This document shows, piece by piece, positions 1 through 15,089 of a stretch of 64,000 nt of DNA. This stretch comes from Vanilla planifolia (taxonomy: Eukaryota > Streptophyta > Magnoliopsida > Asparagales > Orchidaceae). Below the pieces are notes generated by a model that was not told where the DNA came from, did not search any database, and saw only the letters and a program-made list of their open reading frames with translations. A program made the position numbers and the translations under genes. Location: NCBI GenBank assembly GCA_023846275.1, contig CM043868.1, forward strand, positions 12,371,755 to 12,435,754. The letters run 5' to 3'. How positions within the stretch are numbered: position 1 is the stretch's first letter; each line of letters starts with the position of its first letter.

Positions 1-2578
1 AATAGACTTTCTTAAGATTTTTTTGTTTGTTATCTATTTATTTTATATAAGCATATAATATATTATGATAATAAAAATTATCTTATACAATAAATATTTT
101 AATCCTTAATACAATATAAATTTCTCTTTCCCTTTTGGTAACGTGTTTATAAACTAATAATTAATTGAGTATAAAAGTATAATCTAATATATTTACAAAT
201 AATAATATAATTTAGAATGTCATATCATAATAATATGTTAAAAAGCATATATCATATACTATTGTGTATTGTTATTTTTGATGGCTTTAAAGAGAAGATT
301 TATAGACAAAAAACTTTCTTCTTAAGATGTATCAAGATATAGACATTTTAAAACTAATCTAATAATTTTATGCCTAAGATTAAATCAACCAAACTTTGCA
401 TGTTTATTCATAAAAACATGCCCATAAAAATGGATTTAACAGTGAGAAAAACAAAGTATAGCTTGTCTTTGAAAACATTTATAAATTTTCTCATATTTCT
501 TTTGCATATGAATCTAGAGCTTGTCAATTGATCTTTGCCCTTTGTTTTCATTAAGCAAGATTGGGCTTCTCCTTGGTGTAATAAATTCCTTTTGCATTCC
601 TTTAATTTTCACTTTGTTATACTTAAAGTGTTGTCTTCAAATTCTCATTTTAACATAAGCTTGGGAAATCTACCATAATACAATGGTGGTTATTATCATC
701 ATTTCTTATGTTAATTTATGGTTAAGAGATACTCTAGTGTAATGGTGGTTATGACCATTTATTTTTCCTTTATATTTTTAGATTACATATGTTTGAATGT
801 CATTTTATTGTGTTCATGTTGAAGAGAATTATGTCCTTGGTTATAATAACCTGTGCAATAATAAGATAAGTTATCATAAAATGAATGTGTTGTCATAATT
901 CTTTTGAATTTCCATCTTTTTGTGTTATCCTAATGCAACTAGGTAGTTCCTTTACTAGATCCATTTCAATACAAACCCTAGCTATGCTCTGTTTAGTTAG
1001 ATTTATGGTAGCTACATCCACTTTGAAAGGATTCTTAATCACTAATGCTTAAAAGTATAGAGCAATCTTATTGAAAAAATGTATTGATAGATGCTCAAAT
1101 AGACCCAAGTTGAGGCTAATAATGATTTAATATTCAATTGGAACTTAGGAAGCCATTTAAAGGTCCTCAATTGAGAGTATGATGTTTCATGAACAATTAT
1201 GCAAGCATCGCAAGTAATCCTTTTTATATTGAATTTAATCAACATGTGTCTATTATCCATAGATCTCACCTTGAAATTACTTAAAAATCTAATTTTTTTT
1301 AATGATAATAAGATTATTTCTATGTTAGGACACAAATTAAAAACTTTCTTGATTAATGCAAACTTGAATGATGTAATAATTTTATCAATTTACTCTTTAT
1401 CTAAGATTAGTTTAGGCTCACCTTTGTAGCTCATCATTTGTTTGAAACAAATGAGAGAGAGGACATCTAGAACATTAGCAAATAAGCAATAATGGGAGGT
1501 AAAGCCCTCCAAACTGGTCATGAAAACTTACAGATCAATATGCCTAATTCAATCAAAATTAAGTCAAATTTAGGTTCTTAGCAATCTAATCAAAGTGACT
1601 CAGGCATTCCACTTATGCTAAAAATGGGTTTATCTAGTGTTCAACATGTTTGCTAACTCACTACCAACTTAGCAATCATATTCATTAGTATGAATGAATG
1701 TAAAGCACTATGATGAAATAGATTAGTAATATGTATACTCTATACTAATAATAACATTGGTAAAAGAATGTCCTTACCACCGTGTAATGGTTTAGACATG
1801 AGATTAAGCCATCTGGGCAATAGTTTTTGTATTGTTTATTCCAAAAGATCACATTAGATTCTAGACGTAACTATTATCCTAATGGCTTTCAACTATACTA
1901 TTAGATCTTCAAGACACATTCTCACAATTTGATGTTGGCATAATAAACTCTATGTGTGGTTGCATGATTAGAATGGGAGAAAAGAAAACTAAAAATTGGC
2001 TCTTCTAACTTTTGAAGTAGGAATCTAAGATATTTATGTGTATATGCTTAATATATTGATGTACAATATGCATAGTATAATATAACACATTATAATAATG
2101 TTTTGACGTAATGATGTAATACTATGTATTGGCATATATTAGTTACATGATATACTATTATGTCATATTATTTACATATTATTGTGTAAAAAAAATTGAT
2201 ATTTATGCTAACTATTGAATAAGTACAAGATAACATGTGAACAACTAAGTACTTGCATAATAGAGATGTATGTTATGTTAAAAATAAGAATATACAAATG
2301 TGTGACATGTAAGGAAATCAATAATAATAAACATGACAAGATGAGAAAATATCCTATCAAGAAAAAAGATATTTTTTCAGGGATAATGGATTATCAATTA
2401 AAAATACAATAAGACGTGATATACAATAAGACATGTGAAACCATGAATGTCATGAAAAGGGTTAAGTATAATATTGCTAAACAAGTGTTTATAATATTTG
2501 AATGACAAAAAGAAATGTAAGCCCAAAAGTGTTAATTAAATTAAAGAAAAAAATAATATAAATGTAAGGAACATGTGA

Positions 2579-2648
<70 letters not shown>

Positions 2649-4600
2649 TATAGTATTGCATGAGTAGATAACTGACTAATGTTGATCTTATATATGGTAT
2701 GACCCCAAATAATGTATCTTATTTCATGTTATGAAAATGCTTTTTTAATTATTAAACCTATGGTGCTTGGCTCTATCTATTTTTAACACTCATCATTTCA
2801 GTTGTATTGAATGAACATCTGGACAAATATGGATTGAGAGAGATGCGTGTTAGTCATAAAACAAGAATGAAAAAAATGTTATATCATTTGCATATTTTAG
2901 ACATGTCTAATGTAATATGTTAAGTATGTCATATCTTTTGTATCAAAAAGAGAATGTTATAATAACTTTAGTTTTCATTACTATAAAAATTATAACTCTA
3001 TGCATCCTATTTTTTATGCACTCTCTCTTTATTTGAGCATATATACATGTGAATAAAGGATGTGAGATATATTATTATCAACATAGATGCATTAGTCATG
3101 TTAGCCATTATTATTATTTCATTCAAAAGATAATTCATTGTTAATATGTGACTATAAGAGAGGCATCACAAGTTTCTTATTAAAGTGAATTATGAATCTA
3201 TAGTAGGATAACCTAAGTACAATAGATAAACATATTAGGGAAGTGCATATATATTAACATTATTTTGTTATATGACTGATTATGTTGATTATTATATGAT
3301 TTTATATTTTATATGTATTATAAATTGGTTATATTATACTAAACTATTGTGTAATAGAATGGGTCCAAGAAATCAATGGAGCAAGAGCTAGCATAAATAA
3401 AGATGTGAGGCTTGAAGAACATTCACAAATAGCTAAAGCTTTGTTACCCGATGAATTGGTAGATATCACTTTGGTAAAAGGAGAAGCAAGCTAGACCTCT
3501 ACTCATAAACAAGATAGAGAATATCAACCATATAATTCATAGAATTATTCCATAAGTTACATCCTTCATACTTTTTGATGCCATAGATCTTATGGAATTA
3601 AAAGATTTGCTTGAAGTCATAGATATCTTTTTTGAGAGTATGTTGGGTCCTAATAATAAAGAGTGTCTTTGGCTATGCTTATTCATATTGGTGCAATAAG
3701 AAATTAATGGGTTGGGCAAAAGATGTTAAAACAAGAATAGTGAAAACGTGCATACTAACATAAGTAGAGATCTAAGTTATAGGTTATGAATAAAAATTCT
3801 CATCTTTGAACTGAGATGCACCAAGGATGGTAAGTACTAAAGAACATAAGTGTTATCTATTTTGTAATAGATATTGAAAGAATATTTGTTCCTTTTTTAG
3901 TTACAACAGAGTTTTAGACATACCATGCGCTAATTAAAGTAGCTTGATGAACTAAGCATGATTAGATGATGATGAAGCCCATGATAGAGGCATTCAAAAT
4001 AAATAGTCCCTTATTTGTTTGAATGAGATGGGCCCAAAAGCAAGAAAAATGACTACTCCAATAGCAACTCACTACATGGCATCATTATCTAGCTTTTATC
4101 AAGTAACAAACCACATTGAAAATAATTTAAAAGATGACATTGCATTGAGTGTAAGAAGAAGAGACCAATCAATTATTTATATTGTTAAAGAGAATATATC
4201 CTAATGATCTAATAGTGTAGTTGGAAGCTGAAAATCTAATGGTTATGTATAAAATCAGATAGGATCTTCAGTTGCAGGACCCAACAATACAAATATTATT
4301 GCCTAAAAAACTCAGTCTCATGTCTATGACATACACAAAGGTAGAAAAATTCTTTCATCAATGTTATCTTAAGTATATAGCATACTCATTGTTGTTTTAT
4401 TTGACTATTGTGCTTTGAATTTATTCATATTTGTCAAGTTGATAGTAAGTTAGCAAGCACAATAAAACTAAACAAGCCTACTATGATTAAATTATCAACG
4501 GGTAAGAAAGTGGGGGTGAACCATTATTTCACTAGTCAAGGTACAAATGATAAGTTAAAATAAGTTATGATTGAACTTCCTCTCACTAAAAGAACTCCCA
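1..4600. other. A+T-rich intergenic DNA, no gene recognised
   Basis: Short ORFs only, none with a recognisable family. 3350-4330 is somewhat less A+T-rich and may be the tail or 3' LTR side of the minus-strand copia element to the right, but I could not match it to the sequence beyond 9775. An AT microsatellite is listed separately. Confidence 0.6.
2579..2646. repeat. (AT)n microsatellite
   Basis: About 68 bp of AT repeats with one atg interruption near 2592. Confidence 0.95.
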
Positions 4601-4615
4601 TTAAAACTATGCCTA

Positions 4616-7600
4616 CATCTTTTTTCCTCTTTTGACTTAGTGAAAATGTTATTCAATATGTGGGTTCCATGATCCCTAATGCTATTCTAATGTCACTAAC
4701 AGTCTCTTTGCTAAGGGTTTTGGTAATATATCAAGTAATTGCTCATGGTTAGGGACATTGATTATCCACTTTATTTTTTTCTACATGATCCTAAATAAAA
4801 TAATGTCTACTCTCTATATGCTTAGTTCTTAAATGTAAAATGAGATTCTTTGTATGACAAATAACACTTATATTGCCATATTTAAAGTAATATGCTATAA
4901 GAATAAACCAAAGACCTTAAGTTATCTCTCAAAACAAAAAAGCTATACTACACAACCAACCAAAGCTACATATTTAGGTGTCATAGTGAACAATGCAACT
5001 ATCCCTTATTTTTTGTCTAACCAAGAGACAGGAATTTCCAAAGTATTTGTAAATTCCCAAAATGCTCTTAATATCCATTATATATGTCATATAGCTCACA
5101 TCAATACACCGTATTAGATCTTGACAATGTTTATTCCTAAATTCTTGGTGTTTATCCTGTAAAAATTCTTTTAATTATCTTGAGATGGGACTCCTTTGGA
5201 TATTATTAAATACTATCATACAGTCCTATATTAAACATTATATTTGGTGTGCTAGATGTTATGTAAAATAATGATTAAGCCATTTTTCTAAATAGCATAG
5301 AATCTATTGATTTACCCTTCACATCTTTTTCTAATATAATTGAGTGGCTCATAAGGTTTGAGATTTTCTAACTCAAATTTTGTTTACATCTCTTTTGAAG
5401 TATTTTGTTTGTGATATGAAAATTTCTTTACCACTTTGTTTTATTTGTAATCTTGAAAAATATATTAACTTCACCATTAAACTCATTTCAAATTCTAAAT
5501 TCATTATTTACTAAATTCTTTGTACAAGACAACACAAGGTGATCCAAATATAATGTTATCAACATAAATTTGGACCAAAAGAAGTTCATGTCTTTGATTT
5601 TGAATAAATAGTATTTCATCTACACTTTTTACCATAAACACTTTATTAAGAAAAATAATTACTAAACCAAGCATACCCAGCCTTTGTGCTTGCTTTAATC
5701 CATGGAGAGATTTCTTCAGTCTATATATATGATTGGGATATAAACAGTTTTCAAATCCTTCTAACTATTCCACATACACTTTCTTTTCAATCCATAAAAA
5801 AATACACCTCTAACATCTATTTCAAATGGTTTAAATCCTTTTAAAGATGAAAAAAGCTGGCAAGAGTCATATTGCTTCAAGCATAGCTATGGTTGCAAAT
5901 GTTTTTTTAATATCTATTCCAACAATTTGGTTATAGCCTTTGATTACTAATCTTACCTTGTTTCTAACAATGGTCTCATTGCCATTTAATTTGGTTTTTA
6001 ATACTCATTTTGTTCCTACAATGGGTTGAGACTTAAGTCTCTATATTAATTCCATAAATTGATTAAATTCCTCTTATGTGGTTATGTGACAAGACTTAAT
6101 TTTTAAAACTTGATATACATTCTTGTGTTTTATTTCTAAATAAAGGTTACATTAATAATTTCTTTTTTGAGAGAAGAGCATATTTAAATAACATGGAATG
6201 AATCACCTAGAACTTGTTCACTTAGATGATTCTTATTATACACTAACTCCTTAAGTTATTCATCTACCTTTCACCTTCTTATGGTTTATCTACTAATCTT
6301 AATTTCTCAAAATCTTTTATGCCTTCTAATTCTAACTCTTTACTTTGGTGATTGGATTCATCAAATACTACATCAATGGATTCCTCTACAATCAATGACT
6401 CTTTGTTAGAAATTTTATAGACTCTACTATAAGATGAGCACTTTGGAAAGATGACTTCAATAGATTTAACATCAAACTTTTCTTGTCTATCTTGCCAAGG
6501 GTATAACATCAACAACCAAACACTTTTAGGTGATCAAGCTTTGACTTCTTATTATTCCATAGCTCATATAGTGCCTTTTTGAGAATTGACCAATGGTACT
6601 CCTATTCAATATATAACAAGCCATATTTATGGCCTCGACCAAAAGATACTCAGGCAATTTGTACAAGTGTTACAATATTCTTGTCATTTCTATGAAGGTT
6701 TTATTCTTTCTCTATGATACATTATTTTGTTAAAGGTATAACATATTGAGAAAAGTTTTTTAATCTCCAACTCTTTACAAAATCTTTTAAAGCTTTCATT
6801 CTCAAACTCTTTACCAAAATCACAAAGGAAGTTATTTATACCTAAGCCCTTTGCAACTTAGATCCTTTAACTAATTTTTTAATATCCTTACTTCTAATAT
6901 AATGATTGTAATCATCAATTAAGACATATTCATACTTCTTTCCTCCTATATTAGTAACTTGTATTGGTATAGAAAGGTATATGTGGATTAAATGTAATGG
7001 TCTTGAGGTCCTATCTCATTAATGGGTTTGCATTGGGCCATATTGAGTTTTCCTTTTTGAAATGAGTTGCTTAAAATTCTTCTCTTAAGGTTTGTGTTTG
7101 GCACTCCCTTAATCAAGTCTAGTTTATATGCTTTGTGATTGGTAGATGTGCTAGTGTATTTTAATCTTCTATTCCATAGCCCTATTGACTAAGCATGTGT
7201 TTTAAGACACATGTTTTGCCAATTTTTATCAACTAGGTATACTACATAAATGTTATCATTTTTGTGTCTTATAAAGGCTATGTCCTCATTTTTTTACTAG
7301 GTAATTAGAAGTATGAAACAATACATTGAACCTTTTGTAATAGCTAATTGTAATTCAATTATGCTTCACACCTTTTATAAGAATAATCTTATCAATTAGG
7401 TTATGGTAATATAATGATTGTAACCATCAATTAGGACATATACATACCTCTTTTCTCCTATACTAGTAACTTTTATTGATCCAAAAAAAGTATATGTGGA
7501 TGAAGTGTAATGGTCTTGAGGTCCTATCTCATTAATGGGTTTGGGCTTTATTATGTTTTCCTTTTTGAAATGAGTTGCTTAAAATTCTTCTCTTAAGGTC

Positions 7601-9769
7601 TATGTTTGGCACTCCTCTAATCAAGTCTAATTTATATGCTTTATGATTGGTAGATATACTAATGTATTTTAATCTTCTATTTCACAACCTCATTGACTAA
7701 ACATGTGTTTTAAGACACATGTTTTGACAATTTTTATCAACTAAGTCTATTACAAGGATGTTATCATTTTTGTATCTTATAAAGACTACGTCCTTATTTT
7801 TTTACTAGATAATTAGAAGTGTGAATAATACATTGAACCTTTTGTAATAGCTAATTGTAATTCAATTATGCTTCACACCTTTTATAAGAAAAATCTTGTC
7901 AATATAATGGTATTAAAAAATGCCTATTTTTTCAACTCATTTGATCCTTTTCTTGGAGTCACCTCCCAAGGTCATAAATGTATCATTCTTCATAGATATG
8001 CTCAACTTCGATTCATCCTTGGTTATATGACTTGAGTAGCCACTATCTAGGTATCATTTTTTTCTATTTATATCCTTTTGGAGACACTTACAAAATAGAT
8101 TAATCATGATTTTACTTTAGAAACCCAAGCCATCTTAGGATAAACTACAAAAATCCTAGTTTTACTTTTTATAAATTTTTAGCTAGCCATAATAGTAGGA
8201 CTTATTCATTTCCATCAATCTTCAAATTGGATACATAGAAACAATATGAGAACTATGACTACAATAAAAACATTGAATGCTAAGTGATGAGTTGCTAAAA
8301 TGAATGTTTTTAAAATAAGAATATCTTTTCTTATTGTTGCATGAAGGTATGAGACATTATTTTTTAAGAATAAAAATTTGTTTTTTTTAGTTCTAAATTT
8401 TCTTTGGATAAAGAAACAACACATGTCATTGCATCTTCTACATTTAACTTAGAGGCATAAAGTTAGTCTTGTAAATGCTAACAAGCTCGAAGTATTCATT
8501 GTAGTCATTTGTATGCTTTTCATGATCTACAAATATAGACTCAAACGCATGGATTTTAACTGTGCAATCAATTTTTAAAACATTATTCATCTTCTTAAGC
8601 TTCTTTTATGCAACAAACAATTCAAATAAAGTATCTTTAAGATCATCATAAGAAATATTTTTATTGTTTACCTCATTGTCCATTGAGAACAACTTCACAA
8701 CTTAATTGTTTTTTTGATGATGATGATGAAATCTCCAAAATAGAGTTACTCCAAGTGGTCAAACCATAGCTTTCTTCTATTTTTATTTCATCTTCTCTTA
8801 TGAGCACTAGGTGCGAATGTTCTTCTTATAGCCATAGCATATGAAATCATCCTTTCTCTTGACCCTCTCCTTCTATTTTATCCTTAAAAAGTTCGTAAAA
8901 TAAAAACTAGTAGAAAACTTCTCGATTTTTTTTTACTTTTGTTTCTATTATGAAATATCTCAAGTCTCCTTGTTAAATAAATATGCTCATGCTTATCACT
9001 ATTGAAAGAGGTAGAGTGCTAAGTCACCTTTAAAGCAAGTTGTTTATCCTTCCTTTGTTCTCCATCCTCCATCTCTTCTTTTTGTTTCAAATTTTATTCA
9101 TATGCTATTAAGGTCCAATTTGGATACCCATTAAATACTTTCTTAGAACCATGGCTTTCTTAATTGTCTCACCTTGGCATCCTATTCTTTAGGCATATTT
9201 CAAAGAACTTTGCTAATGAATTCATAGTTAGAAAATAACTTATTAAGAGTATCTTTATTATTAATAATGTTAGTAAATCAATTCATCATATCAAAAATAA
9301 ATCCATCACTTATCAAATTAAAGAGCTTATACTCATGAGTTAAAAGATTGATACAAGATTTGTATACCTTATTTTTACCTTCATTAGTAATGATAAGCTT
9401 ATCTTATATCTCTTTAATGATGTTACGAATATAGACATTTATATAATTATCTGAGGTGAAAGCACAATACAGGCAAGTCATTAATTTAATGTTGAGATAT
9501 ACCATTGAGATCTTTAGTATTGTTCATATGATGAATAGTTTCTCCACTATGTCACCATCAATGGATTTCATTAAGTGAGAAGATCTAGTTTGTATCATGT
9601 GCCAAATCTAAAATATTGCAAAAATCTCAACATTTTCATTTTCTAAAAGGAGAATGGAATCTTATCCAAATTGTAACCGATTGTTCCTAAAAAATAGAGG
9701 CCCCTAAAAGAAATATGTTAAGGATCACTCTTGGTTTTAGACCATTAAGGAGCACTAGCTTTAATACCA
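4616..9769 (-). mobile_element. Degenerate Ty1/copia retrotransposon, SIRE/Maximus-like, internal region
   Basis: Minus-strand order from right: primer-binding site at 9758-9769 (TGGTATTAAAGC, initiator-tRNA type TGGTATCAGAGC with changes); gag at about 9130-9430 (LTHEYKLFNLISDGFIFDMM); gag zinc knuckle at 8226-8275 (CFYCSHSSHIVSMY, last Cys now Tyr) and PKMAWVSKVKS; protease at about 7920-8053 (YLDSGYSSHITKDESK); gag-pre-integrase and integrase at about 6550-7900 (RPLHLIHIYLSIPIQVTNIG); integrase C-terminal part at 6279-6515 (KFDVKSIEVIFPKCSSYSRV, VVFDESN); reverse transcriptase with VQIYVDNIIFGS (YVDD now YVDN, 5555-5566); RNase H at about 4640-5120, ending LSKETVSDIRIALGIM. Every domain is cut by stops or shifts, so it is dead. 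A purine-rich tract (minus strand of 4616-4635) could be the PPT. Lineage is inferred from motif wording. Confidence 0.85.
6895..7905. repeat. 512-bp tandem duplication inside the copia integrase region
   Basis: Copy 1 is 6895-7406, copy 2 7407-about 7905. The copies share long identical runs (gtaatggtcttgaggtccta, tttttgaaatgagttgctta, catgtgttttaagacacatg, ttgtaattcaattatgcttc) in the same order. The unit covers the gag-pre-integrase end and the integrase start, so any product would carry these twice. Confidence 0.93.
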
Positions 9770-9774
9770 CTTGT

Positions 9775-12540
9775 AGGACCATGGCACTCTAAAAAAAGGT
9801 GAGAATTAGTGCTCCAAGAGCAAAAATCAAATGCAAAAATGTTTGAGTGCTTTTTTAAAACACCTTTAAGACTTGAAATGAATAAAATGTAAGGTTGAAA
9901 ACCATATCGAAAAATAAGAAAAACCAAGAAAATTAAAATAAATATGTGAAGACATGATACTTACATGACTTAACTCAAATCCAAGCTTATGTTCACACTT
10001 AAGTAACCTGATAAGCACCACTAATAAATCATTTTATTATCATAGTTAGGTAAAGAAACTCAATACAATAATAATTTTTTTTGGGATCAACCATAACCAA
10101 CCAACCTCTTACTAACCCAAGTAAAGAGCCAAATAATGCACACTTAGATAGCTAAGAGTTGTGCCAAGCTAAAGGAAAAGAAGCAAACAACCAATCTATG
10201 TACAATTACTCACTCAAGAGGTCAAAAATAGAAATTCTCAATAAAATAAATAGTGGCTCAATGTAAAATGCAATGAGATACACATATTATATTTAAATCT
10301 TTTTAAAAGAGAAAAAGAGTAATAGTATAAAAGACAAAGCTTCAGTCTTAAATATCCCAAATATTGACTCAACTCTCTATGAATATATAAAGATAAGATT
10401 CAATTATTTGTATTTACAGTATTAAGTGTGAAATATCATTATAATTTCAAACTCTCTGTTTATAAGCATTCAGACTCAAGGAATTTTAAATTTCAACCAC
10501 TCTGTAACACCAATAATAATCTTGTAGTTTCAATAAGTGAAAACCCATGACTCTGTCTTCATTAGGCCCATGTGACCTCCAAAATTAAAGTTAATATGCC
10601 ATATATTATAGTCGTCATTTCATACATTATTCACATTTTATGTCACATTATTTTTGTACCATACATTTTTTTAGGTTTTTTTTAAGTCGACAGAGAATTA
10701 TTCCTACCATACATTATAAATTAGCATATTATATGCAAGTCTATAAATTATGTCCACTAATAGATTGCCACTTGACTAGAAAGGCTATTTTTAGCTCATA
10801 CCATGCCATATATTTTTTTAGATCTCTTATTTTATTAATTAATTAATTATATTAATTTTTTATAAGTTTCTCAAATAATTAGGCATATGGTACATTAACA
10901 TACATCATACTACACTTACTCTTGAGATTCTTAGAACCTCTTTAATCTGTTATTTATCATTCTACATAAGTTACCAAGGCAAACTTAATGTGTTTTACGT
11001 GATAGGCTATGTACCATACGTTAGTGTTTAAAAAACTTTATCATTAATATAATTTGCCAGACTTAACCACTCTTTTAAATGAATTAAATATATCATACAT
11101 CATAGAATGTACATGTACTCAGTTAAAAAATTTTGCATATTATAAAATTTTAAAATGAATTCTTTTGAGAAATGTTTGATTAAATATGCATGATGTTTAT
11201 GTAATGAAGTTAAAACACAAGTAATTCAATTTACAAATAAAAACCTCTCAAAAAAATCTCAACCTTAGACTTATATCTTTTACAATGATTGTAATCCATC
11301 CTTCAACTTATCTTGATGTGTTCACCTTTAACTAGTTGACTCTCACAATATTTCTTATCACTCTTTCTTGAACACCTATATTATCTAAAATCAAAAGTGA
11401 ACAATCAATTATTAAATAACTTAATTTTTTTATCATCAAAACATTTTTGAGCATTAGTCATGAGGCTAACAAAAAGAATTATCATGAGATTAATAGAAGA
11501 ATATTTCATTTGAAATGAATGTTGTGGTGAGATCATGAAATGATAGGACTAAAGCAAATGTGTATAAGAATGTGATGCAAATAAGATCATGCAATATAGG
11601 TAGAGTGGTTTGCTCATATAGTGGCTCATCAATGTTTGTCTGATCTTCATGCTTCAATAATTAATCAAATAAAGATTATGAAATCCTAATAAGTAAAATT
11701 AGTTATATATGATTAGTTTTAAAGATATGATTTTCCAAGAAATTTGTTAATTCATAATATTGGATTGTTTGAGAGATGAGAAGTTATAAATAGATAAAAG
11801 TTAGGATATAACTGTGTTAGATTTCTCTATGCATATTGTAAATTTAAGAAATTAAAGTAGATTATCATAAATGTGAGTTTGGGGTTGATAGGATGGGTTC
11901 AACAATTGATAATAACATGAATAAAAGGTAAGTTTTTGATAATTGATTTATGGTGGAATGCTTTTATGTTTCAAAAAAAGGTAAGTCTTATAATGCAAGG
12001 CAAGAGTCGACAACAAATATAAAACAGCTATTGGTATACAAAAATCAAGTAAACCATTAGTCTTAGAAAAGAGCACAAAAGAAGGGAGAAATAAATTTAA
12101 GATGCCCTTTATCAGATTAATAAGTTATAAGTGTTTCACAAATTATTCATGAGATATGCTCCACATTCTAATTGTCATCTCACATGGTATAAGCACCACT
12201 TTTCAAAGGACAAAAGCCAACTTAAATTTAAGATACAAAGATTTAAGGCAAAGACAATTCAAATTCAAGAAATAAGGAATTTAAATTTAAAAAATTGATA
12301 TTTTAGTTTTAGTAATTCAAGATTCTCCAAACATAAGAGCTAAGAGATATTTCTTAGTTTTTTGTTTTTATTAAATTTAAGTGTAAATTGTTAGGAATTT
12401 ATTTTATATTTAATTAATTGTTTATCACTATATCTTGTGAAGATGGTTATAACTCTTTGAACTTATTTATATCTTTTATAAGATGATTAAAAAATAGATG
12501 CTTTATAATTAAGATTTGTGTTCCTTGTATATGTGCATTA
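9775..12540. other. Candidate 5' LTR of the minus-strand copia element, then unidentified A+T-rich DNA
   Basis: By position, sequence right of the primer-binding site should be the element's LTR; the LTR end would be the minus-strand ...CCTACA beside 9775. A second LTR copy was not found by eye, so the outer limit is unknown. No gene. 10560-11110 has repeated accatac/gtatgg words. Confidence 0.4.
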
Positions 12541-12544
12541 TGTT

Positions 12545-14995
12545 GTATTCTCAAGGATGGTGATCACAAAACCGGGTTATTGGTTATTAATAAATATTTA
12601 CATATGTTGTTTAATTATAGTAAAATGACTGAAAAGGAGTAAGGTTCAATTTTTTTGGAGCTAAAAGATGGATGAAGACCTATGGCTCAACTTGTATATC
12701 ATAGAGCCTTGAGCTCAACCCTTGGTGGAGTGGTTACATATCAAAAGTTTATCTTTATGCAATCATTCTAGTTTGAGTTGTTAATTCCATCATTTTTTAT
12801 TATATAGTATGATAAGGATTACATTGCATCAATGTAATTGCATATAATACTAGACTATGTTTTCTAGTTCATAATATGTTGTAGACATGCATTAGTTTAA
12901 TTGTAATATCACTACGTACATACATTAAAGTTAATTCAACTCTTAAGATAATCAAATTAAGTTCAAATAAGATATTACTTACAATATAATGATCATATAA
13001 TATGATGTGTTATATTATACTTGTATAATATACATTTTGGCTTAAAGTCTTAACTGATATTTGATATTGACATGGAATTATATAAGTATGATGACTTCAT
13101 CATATAAATACAAATTTTTCCTAGTTAAATGACTATAAGTGCAAACAAGATAATACAAAGTTTTAGTCTTGTATGTGTGTCATTTGATTTATTAAAAGTT
13201 AAATTTTCATTAGTATTATACGATTACAAAGCTTTCTTTGTATAAGTACACAACTTATTTTCTCTTAGGGTTTATTAAATGTATAAGTGTAAAATTGTCA
13301 AACATGTATGATTATTATATCTTATTCGTATGATCTTATCTTGGTTCTATTAGCTCAATAATATGCCATACAGTCCATATACAATCACCAAGTTGTGTTT
13401 ACAACTTATATATAATATAATACAGAGTAAAGTATTATAGTAATATATTTTTGACCAACTCAAAGATAAGATTAATTACTTAGAATAGTAATGCACTTAC
13501 TATATCATAATAAATATAATACTTGTATCAAATGAGTACATAGATAGATATAATAAATATTCTCCAACATATGAGAACATATATATATTGGTCTTATACA
13601 ATTCATTATTAGTCAAAAGATTTAGAACAAAAATAATTTTATAATTATCATATAATTATAATACTTTTATTGAATGAGTATAATAATCATCTAATAAGGC
13701 AAAAGTTTTAAAATGTCTATTATCATATAATGACATTTGTGTATTGCTCTTATACAATGGCATACTTTATAACATTTAAAATAAAATCAATTAAGTAGCT
13801 TTCATACCACTATAATTGGTCTATCATATGTACACAACTATCTCTTCAAATATAGGTTAACTAATTAACATATCATAGCACAAGCACTCGTTCTTATACG
13901 ATCATATCGAACAATTTTTATTGAGAGCTTTGCTCTTAGTAAAAATAAGTGATGTATGTTAGTAGCACTACAACAACAATTGGCATCATACAACATAAAG
14001 ATCTTTCTTGAAGTTGTACAATATGCCTTTTTGATTCATTAGTACTAGTCACATCATTAGATCATTAGGATAATTTGGGTTTAATTCTTATTGTTCTAAT
14101 ACGATGTTTTGGATGTAGTATTAGAACACATTAATAGAATGCATAATGGATAGTTGCAAGTTTTTAGAATTCCATTATAGTTGTTAGAAGTTCTTTATAT
14201 ACATTGAGAAGAAATTCTAATAGAAATTTATAATGATCTAACTGCCAAATCCTTTGGTTGTGAGTAAAAAGCAAGATCTCTTATATAGGTTGCACATATA
14301 AGAAAAAACAAAGCCTTCATATTGTTGCATTCTTGATTTCATCTTCTTCAATATTGTATCAAACTTTAATATTACTTGGTAACATCCTTTACATCATTGT
14401 AGTTCAATGTCATATAGATTTTTACAAAGTATATGATATAAAGTCATTTGAGTTGTGCTGTGTAACCGAATCGTAAACCTTGTTTAGTCATTGTTTTCGT
14501 CACTTGTATGAGATAGACCACCTACCTAGATATGGAAAAAAGGGAATGGCATTACATGCTTGGTACCTAACAATTTGTGGCAAGTTTATAGTTGGCTTAA
14601 TGGAAGCTCAGTCAGGTTAATTGATGATGGATTAGGGATTAGAGATTTATGGAAAAAGTTTATAGTTGGTACCTAACAATTTGTAACAAAAGTTTATAAT
14701 TAGCTTAATCGTACCTAACAATTTGTGACAAAAGTTTTCTTAATGGAAGCTTAGTAACTTTTACAGTAAATAACATTTTTAACCCACTTAAAACTTTTTA
14801 TTGCCTTTTTTTGCTTCTTAGTGTGTTTTATTTTTCTTGTAATAAATTGAAAATTAAAACAAATTCAAATAGAACTTAAGTTAGCTTGAAATCAACTATT
14901 ACTTTACATTACAAGAGATTTTACTCAAGTCTAGATCCTTTGATAAAATAAGAATTTGAACCACATTTTATAACTATATTTGAAATCATGTAATG

Positions 14996-15089
<94 letters not shown>

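Noticed and set aside
4616..9769. Possibility that the copia element is active
   Set aside because: Stops, shifts, loss of the YVDD and zinc-knuckle residues and an internal duplication rule out a functional product.
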